From assembly GCA_030704615.1 (NCBI GenBank), contig CM060733.1, positions 58,158,001 to 58,222,000 on the forward strand: a stretch of DNA of 64,000 bases, in the 5' to 3' direction. Shown here in pieces: positions 58,801 through 64,000 of this stretch (the first letter of the stretch is position 1; each line of letters starts with the position of its first letter). Under the pieces are notes generated by a model. It was not told where the DNA came from and did not search any database. It worked only from the letters and a program-made list of their open reading frames with translations. Position numbers and translations under genes: made by a program. Source of the stretch: Takakia lepidozioides (lineage: Eukaryota; Streptophyta; Takakiopsida; Takakiales; Takakiaceae).

Positions 58801-60189
58801 AAATAATAAATTGCATATGCTCGAACCTCACAATGTCATTTCAACAAAAACCGGCCGTGTACTGTGTCACTGTTTGTATGTTCCAATGTTCCAACGTTTC
58901 TGACAAGGTTATGAGAAAAACGATGTATTGGTTCCGTATGAGTTAGACAACTTACGTTCCATATCTTATTCCCATGCGCGACACTACCATGTGAGGTATA
59001 AGTCAATAAATAACAGGTGTACATGCAACCTCGGGACGTTCTAGCAAAGCATTTGCTGGACCTAGTATCGAACGTTCGGACTTTGGAGGTCACATGTGCA
59101 CATGTTACTTACAGACTCATGCCTCATATGGTAGTGTCGCACATCCGAATGAGATGTGGGACATTAGTTGTTTAACTCGTACGGAACTAATACATTGTTT
59201 TCTCAGAACCCTATCAGCCATGTTGGAACATTACAAATATAAACAGTGAGACAATACACAAACCATTTATATTGCGATAACAAGTGGCAGGGTCGAACAT
59301 ATGCAATGTAGTATTTACAATGAGACTTTATTTATTACATGCACGATCAAAATTGAGTTCTGTCTTCATAAAAGAACCATTGTACCGTCACAAATCTCAT
59401 ATCTAAGGTAGTTACACCCAAATGTGAACATTTAAGCAGTGGGGCCCACTCAAAGGGTGCAGTTACAACCAAAATTACACGAGCATATTAGCAATTCAAC
59501 AATGAGTTTGTGATATCGATTGTAAAATTTTGGAATGAGTTGACTAATTAATATGAATTATCAAAGTCTACGTACACATCATCCCAAATCTGAGCAGTAG
59601 AGGGGGCTATAAAAGGACCAAAGTTGATACTAAAAAAGATTGTGTATGTGGCATGTCTTGCACGAGTTATGCACCTAAACTTAAATCCATTGACCAGCTA
59701 TCAGAGCCCATAAAGACACCTCAAAGCCTGGCCCACTAAAGCAAAATGAGTATCCTATGGTGTTGAAACCAATTAAAGTGTCTGACATTAATGAGGCCTG
59801 GTCAGCCCAAATTCAACTCCAAAATGTGTCAAACTGAAATTCGTCTCAATGAAAATGTGAGCAGGCGGATAGATAAGATAAATTTGCCCATGGTGTCGCT
59901 CACACGAAGTCCTTCCCTAACCTGTCATTTTGTGCACCCAGGTATCTCCTCGATTGGCCGACAACAGCTCTCGTCCTCCCGCCATTTTCATGGTCATCTT
60001 CTTCCATGTTGCTTCTCCTTCCCACCACCATGGCCCGCTGCTACAGACCTTTTACTCCATTGCAGGTGGTCCCACTCTTGATTGATGCGCCCATGGGGGA
60101 GAGATGAGGGTGAAACGGCTGCTGTCTTCGCCACGCTGCTTGGCCCGGCATTTGGCTATGGCCATTTTTTGATTGTGCTTGCACACGGC
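58801..60189. other. Non-coding stretch, nothing recognised
   Basis: AT-rich to about 59,900, then more GC-rich. Short open frames only. The last part (60,000-60,190) may be decayed downstream sequence of the pogo-like transposase. Confidence 0.3.
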
Positions 60190-61075
60190 TGGAGCCCACC
60201 CGCAGAATGGGGGGACCCAAGCACCTGGTGGAGATGGAATGTTGTTTTTTATGGCTGCATGTAGTTTATCCGCGTTATCGAATGGACAGCTCTTGAACCA
60301 ACCTTGGCAAGCACAACAGCACCTCCATTTCTTGTTGTACATTTCTGTCAAATTAGCATAGAATGTTTGAACATTTTCAGGACATAGTCCCTTGGCTCTT
60401 CCATTCTCTCAAGTCCTTGAGCTACTCTGAGACTCAAGTGTGGATGTCTAGACCTGAACCATCTCACCCACCCCCAGCCAGGGATCCCTTTGTGTGAAAG
60501 GTGTGAGCCGTTCTTGAGTAACTTCTGCTACCTTGAGACGGAGTTGGGTCAGTGTCAATGGGTGACCACTATCTTGCATTTTTTCAATGTACTTCACTAG
60601 TTCGTCCTCCTCCTTGGCATCTAGCGTTCCCTTGCTACCTCTCTTCCTTGTCGTAGTAACTCCATACCAATGGTTTCGTAGACTAGTTGTAGGTACCCCA
60701 AACATGCGTGCCGCAGATCTGATGCCGTCCCCACGATCAACAGCTGCCATGGCTCCTTGGAGCTGCACATCAGTCCAGTTCCCGTTTTTATGTGGACGTG
60801 GTCCTCTTCTTGGTCGCCCTCCCGTCCTAGCAGGAACGTCTTCATTACTCTCCACATTGAAATTAGCTGGATCTGATGGTCCTTTTGTTGCATGTGTAGT
60901 TGTATCGATCATCACTTTAGGTGGAAACTCTTTTGTAGATCCATGACCAACTTGAAATTCAACATTGGAATCCTGCCCTTGGCCCCATTGATAATATTGA
61001 TCACTCTCGTCTTCACTTTGATTGCCCTCATTTGCTGCATGTTCACAACGCTCAAGAACGAAGAGCCGAATATTT
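60190..61075 (-). pseudogene. Pogo/CENP-B-type transposase (decayed)
   Basis: Minus strand. An acidic start (NEGNQSEDESDQYYQW) is followed by a psq-type helix-turn-helix: NWTDVQLQGAMAAVDRGDGI then RSAARMFGVPTTSLRNHWYG (60,690-60,785). Next is a linker with KYIEKMQDSGHPLTLTQLR and, after a frameshift at about 60,470, a CENP-B-type HTH: VRWFRSRHPHLSLRVAQGLE. Then a piece of the DDE domain start can be seen (RNGGAVVLAKVGSRAVHSIT, 60,265-60,330). The rest of the DDE domain is missing or unrecognisable. Pogo/Tigger-like enzymes move Tc1/mariner-type elements. Confidence 0.7.
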
Positions 61076-61158
61076 GATAAGCATCATTCGTCGGATTTTG
61101 GATTTTCTCCAACTCTAAACAAGTCCAAGATTTTACCGCTCCTCGATAAACTTGGCGC

Positions 61159-61173
61159 TAGAGGAGGAGGTGA
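61159..61173 (+). promoter_or_regulatory. Ty3 polypurine tract
   Basis: TAGAGGAGGAGGTGA lies directly before the 3' LTR start TGTCACGG. A purine run in this place primes plus-strand DNA synthesis in LTR retrotransposons. Confidence 0.65.
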
Positions 61174-61688
61174 TGTCACGGACATAGCCTAGAGGAACTT
61201 ACCAGGAATAAATATCATAAGTTACCAAGTTACCGAAAGTTACCATGATTTATCATAAATTACCATTAGTCATCAAGTTACCGGGAAGAAACTTCTCCAT
61301 CAAGAAACCTTTGTTTAACCTTGGAAACTTCTCCATCAAAAAACCTCCATTGGGGAAGCTTATTAGGGAACTTCATAGTAGCCACTATATATATGAGGCG
61401 AGACTGGACACTCTTCAGTCTCGCCAACACAAGTTCAAGCTACTCTTGTTTCCAGTCCCAGTACTCCAGTTCAGCTTCCAGTACTCTAGCCCAGTTTCCA
61501 GTATCTGACAGTCTAGTCCAGTTTCCAACATTCTAGTATTCAAGTCGAATTCCAGTATCTTGTACTCTTGTCCATTGTTAAAAATATCATCTTGATTCAT
61601 GTTTTTCCCGCCGACCTTGGCTTCTTGTCTAGTCTTGTACCTCTAGTCTGATCTCTTGTTGTGTTCAATCATGTTCTCGTTTTTGACA
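61174..61688 (+). repeat. 3' LTR of the Ty3 element
   Basis: Pairs with 17,465-18,069; TG...CA ends are intact here (TGTCACGG...TTTTTGACA). It carries the same TATA run (61,386-61,394) and 10-bp hairpin (61,397-61,425) as the 5' copy. It is about 90 bases shorter through deletions in the first half and near 61,605. Confidence 0.88.
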
Positions 61689-61693
61689 TGTAT

Positions 61694-62947
61694 CAACCTG
61701 ATTATGGTTTGGAAGCCCATACTAGACGGTTCCAGATAGATCGAAAATTCATAGGGTAACCTACCTGTAGGGTATGATTAGGGTTTCGGGGATGACGATA
61801 CCCTAACTGATTGGTCTCGGCTCATCGGTTGTTGATATTGTTACTTGTTTTGTCGTTCGAACTCGGTTGCTCGTTTCGCCGTTCAAGTATCACTTTGGAG
61901 GGTAGAGATGACGGCAGATTTGGTGAGATTCTTGGCTTTGGTTTTGGCTACGGAGGGAATTGCAATGAAGGTGGTTTGTTGGCTTTCAATGCAACATTCA
62001 TGCCTTCTTACAAAGCCTCCAATTTTGGACCATATCAATGAAAGTCACATTCAGCACAATTATTATTCTCCCTGCTTCTACATTATTTGAATTTGAATAC
62101 TACAATCAATGTGGGTGTTTTCTTCTGAAATGTAATTTTCTTTGTACTTACCCAAAGTTGATATCGCAAGTATCAAAGTTTTCATACCATTGGTGATGGT
62201 AGGTCTGCAAATGTGAAATGCTGACATTATTGATACCCTACAAGTACCAAAATCTGGGGTTTTTTTAATATTGCATACCCTTGTTTGGGACATATCTATA
62301 ATTTTGATACTCGTAGGACCCTCTTGGTATCTTCATAACACCATACTAGACCAACACTGGTATATAATCATATATATACTTTTCAGTTTCTAATTATTAG
62401 GAAAGACGATAGGTCTTGGATTTTGTAACAGTTCTTGATATCGTTTATCTCTAAATATCCGTACTATCGTATCTTTAATCTTTGCTCACAATGACATATA
62501 ATTTAAAACTCACACTCCGAATGAAACTCACGAAAATGGGCTCGATTTAGGTCCATAAATTTTTTCTCTTTTGTTATCATGCACCATCGTTATTATTTAT
62601 TATTACAATACCTAAGAGTATTGGCAACCATAATCCTCTCGAATAAAAACATCTTAATCGTATCCTCAAGAAGAAGGCACTTCACTCTCAACTTCAAGAA
62701 AGACAATGCTATGATATCATTCTAACATCCGCGATCTACAAAGAGATACACAAACTATGTTGGAAGTACTTCCAAATTTTTTCCCAGAACAATTGTGTGT
62801 ATTCTAGGATTTCATTACATGTTTATACTCTTCACAATATGACTTTATCAAATGTTTGACTCGAGAGCCTCAAGTCAAACTTCCTAGGTTTGACATACTC
62901 TCCACCATATGACTTTCTCAAACTTGGTTTGATCTACTCTGAAAGGC
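61694..62947. other. Non-coding flank, nothing recognised
   Basis: AT-rich. A frame at 61,811-62,041 looks like a signal peptide followed by a Gly-rich segment, but it starts at TTG and has no supporting context, so I do not call it a gene. Confidence 0.35.
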
Positions 62948-63512
62948 AATAGGAATAATGTAAGAACTTAATGGACGAGTGTGATCTGATAGTACTTCCG
63001 CCGGATTCAGGTAGCCTGGGCTCCTCCGCCGGGCCTTTGTCAAATCCTCCCCACCCTCTCTTACCTCGGTTTCCTTATTAAAAACTTAAGAATCCAAGTG
63101 GGTTGCAAGCTGCGGCGGGTAGCATGGTGGTAAGGTGATAGTGTTGTAGGTGGCGAGGTTCAGGGTTCGATTCTTGATGGGGGGTGCTTGTATCGGAGTA
63201 ACCTCGGTAGTGTAACCCTCTGTAACCCCGGTTTCTCACGTAACTCTGGTTAGTCCATTTTATACGTAACCAAATTGAACTTAGTCAAATTTTGAGACCA
63301 AGTGTGAGTTACACCGAGAAGAGTTACACTCCATTCTGTGTAACCCTTACACACTTCGTCGTATAACCCAATGTAACCCCGACTTGAGTTTACACTCCTT
63401 CAGTTCCATGTCACTCTCAAGAGAGGGTGGGGAAGATTTGACATGCCGGAAACCGGCGTACCATCCTGTCAGAGGTTGCATGTGTGATTTAAGTTCTTAC
63501 GTTATTCCTATT
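62948..63512. mobile_element. Inverted-repeat (MITE-like) element, 565 bp
   Basis: The ends are inverted: AATAGGAATAATGTAAGAAC at 62,948 and its complement at the right edge (GTTCTTACGTTATTCCTATT, 63,493-63,512), one mismatch in 20. A second inverted match lies further in: GTCAAATCCTCCCCACCCTC (63,038) against GAGGGTGGGGAAGATTTGAC (63,423-63,442). The arms are about 115 and 95 bases. I could not find a clear target duplication, so the superfamily is open. It encloses a tRNA-like sequence listed separately. Confidence 0.7.
63112..63230 (+). mobile_element. tRNA-like (SINE head) sequence inside the MITE
   Basis: GGGTAGCATGGTGGTAAGG (A-box-like TAGCATGGTGG, 63,119-63,129) and GGTTCGATTCT (B box, 63,166-63,176) are spaced as in a tRNA gene. 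No tRNA cloverleaf is complete. A SINE inserted between the arms of the MITE would explain it. Confidence 0.45.
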
Positions 63513-64000
63513 ATCTTCCATCTATTCTTCATGATATGAATTTCTTAAAAATTTGACTTGAGAGCATTTAGTCAAACTTCCTATAAACCTTCTTAATCAC
63601 TTTTGAAAACTTCTTTGGAACTTTCATCCTCCATCTATAATCTTCTAGATTTTACCCCGTTACAGATGACCGGTTATAGCCGGTCATCCAAGTGCGTAGT
63701 CAAAAGCGTCATAAGTACGCAAGATCCACAAGATCCAAAGTACACATGTATGCCAAAAATTCATATGACCCAACTTTACTAACGGCGTTTCATCTTGCAT
63801 CATCCATGTCCAATGGTGGTTGGAAATGATACATTTGTTTTCATCCTACTTAAAAGCCATCATCCTTCAACATTAATCATTGTGTTTAATGTGTTTAAAA
63901 CATGTTTAATGAAATCCGGAACCACTTAAACGAAGCCCAAGCCTACAGCCACCTTTCATCCTACTTCACCTGGTGGCTACTGCCCCTTTCATGGTTGGCC
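63513..64000. other. Non-coding flank, nothing recognised
   Basis: AT-rich; it includes a short inverted repeat GACCGGTTATAGCCGGTC at 63,668-63,685. No coding sequence. Confidence 0.4.

Larger units (their letters stand above)
17465..61688 (+). mobile_element. Ty3/gypsy LTR retrotransposon, split by nested insertions
   Basis: Two homologous LTRs in the same orientation bound a 44-kb span. The internal part keeps gag, protease and part of RT (18,108-20,693). After that the sequence switches to other transposons, and only a polypurine tract and a few bases of retroelement remain next to the 3' LTR. The flanks are GGTAT (17,460-17,464) and TGTAT (61,689-61,693), a 4-of-5 match that would fit a decayed 5-base target duplication. 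RNase H and integrase are not seen, so a deletion probably accompanied the insertions. The LTRs differ at several percent of positions by eye, so the element is old. It cannot move by itself. Confidence 0.8.

Noticed and set aside
61811-62041. 76-codon frame with a signal-peptide-like start
   Set aside because: It begins at TTG, not ATG, and has no homology or neighbours to support it.

Overview
The window reads as nuclear DNA of a land plant. It has intron-containing genes with GT-AG junctions, a plant-type 2-oxoglutarate dioxygenase, pentatricopeptide (PPR) sequence, and plant DNA transposons of the CACTA, hAT and pogo types. Most of the rest is AT-rich transposon debris. I cannot name the species. 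The mixture would suit a large, repeat-rich genome such as a seed-free plant, but that is a guess.

Region 1 (1-17,460) is gene-poor. It holds a tRNA-derived SINE (about 225-517), small tandem repeats, a CpG-rich stretch (about 4,330-9,980) with no recognisable gene, and the only gene that looks intact: a three-exon 2OG-Fe(II) dioxygenase (10,319-12,608, modelled at 400 aa). A decayed Ty3/gypsy reverse-transcriptase fragment lies near 15,440-15,980.

Region 2 (17,465-61,688) is one nested transposon stack. The outer shell is a Ty3/gypsy element whose 5' LTR (17,465-18,069) and 3' LTR (61,174-61,688) lie 44 kb apart. Its gag, protease and RT remain at the left; its RNase H and integrase are not visible. 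Inside it lie: (a) an hAT-like element (about 20,694-38,000) with arrays of GCGACCGCCA/TGGCGGTCGC palindromes at both ends; (b) CACTA-1 (23,196-34,084; TSD ATT), inserted in the hAT coding sequence so that the frame is still continuous across the site; (c) a decayed coiled-coil/RING gene (38,361-40,050) facing a multi-exon gene that resembles a beta-class amino-methyltransferase (40,701-44,100), with an 850-bp non-autonomous CACTA (42,872-43,721; TSD TTG) in one of its introns; (d) CACTA-2 (45,976-58,359; TSD GTG), with arrays of a different palindrome family (GCGACCCC/GGGGTCGC) near both ends; (e) a decayed pogo/CENP-B-type transposase (about 60,190-61,075).

Both large CACTA elements carry only half of the TNP2 transposase: CACTA-1 the C-terminal half, CACTA-2 the N-terminal half. 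Each also carries unusual cargo. CACTA-1 has an FCP1/HAD-like phosphatase domain inside a multi-exon gene and a minisatellite of about 20 copies made from one PPR fragment. CACTA-2 has a broken SET-domain gene and a basic/acidic plus-strand gene. So this one locus holds four domains of kinds that act on transcription, chromatin or protein turnover (FCP1, SET, methyltransferase, RING), all inside transposons. This and the two palindrome-array families are the points most worth following up.

Region 3 (61,694-64,000) has no gene I can support. It holds an inverted-repeat (MITE-like) element (62,948-63,512) enclosing a tRNA-like sequence.
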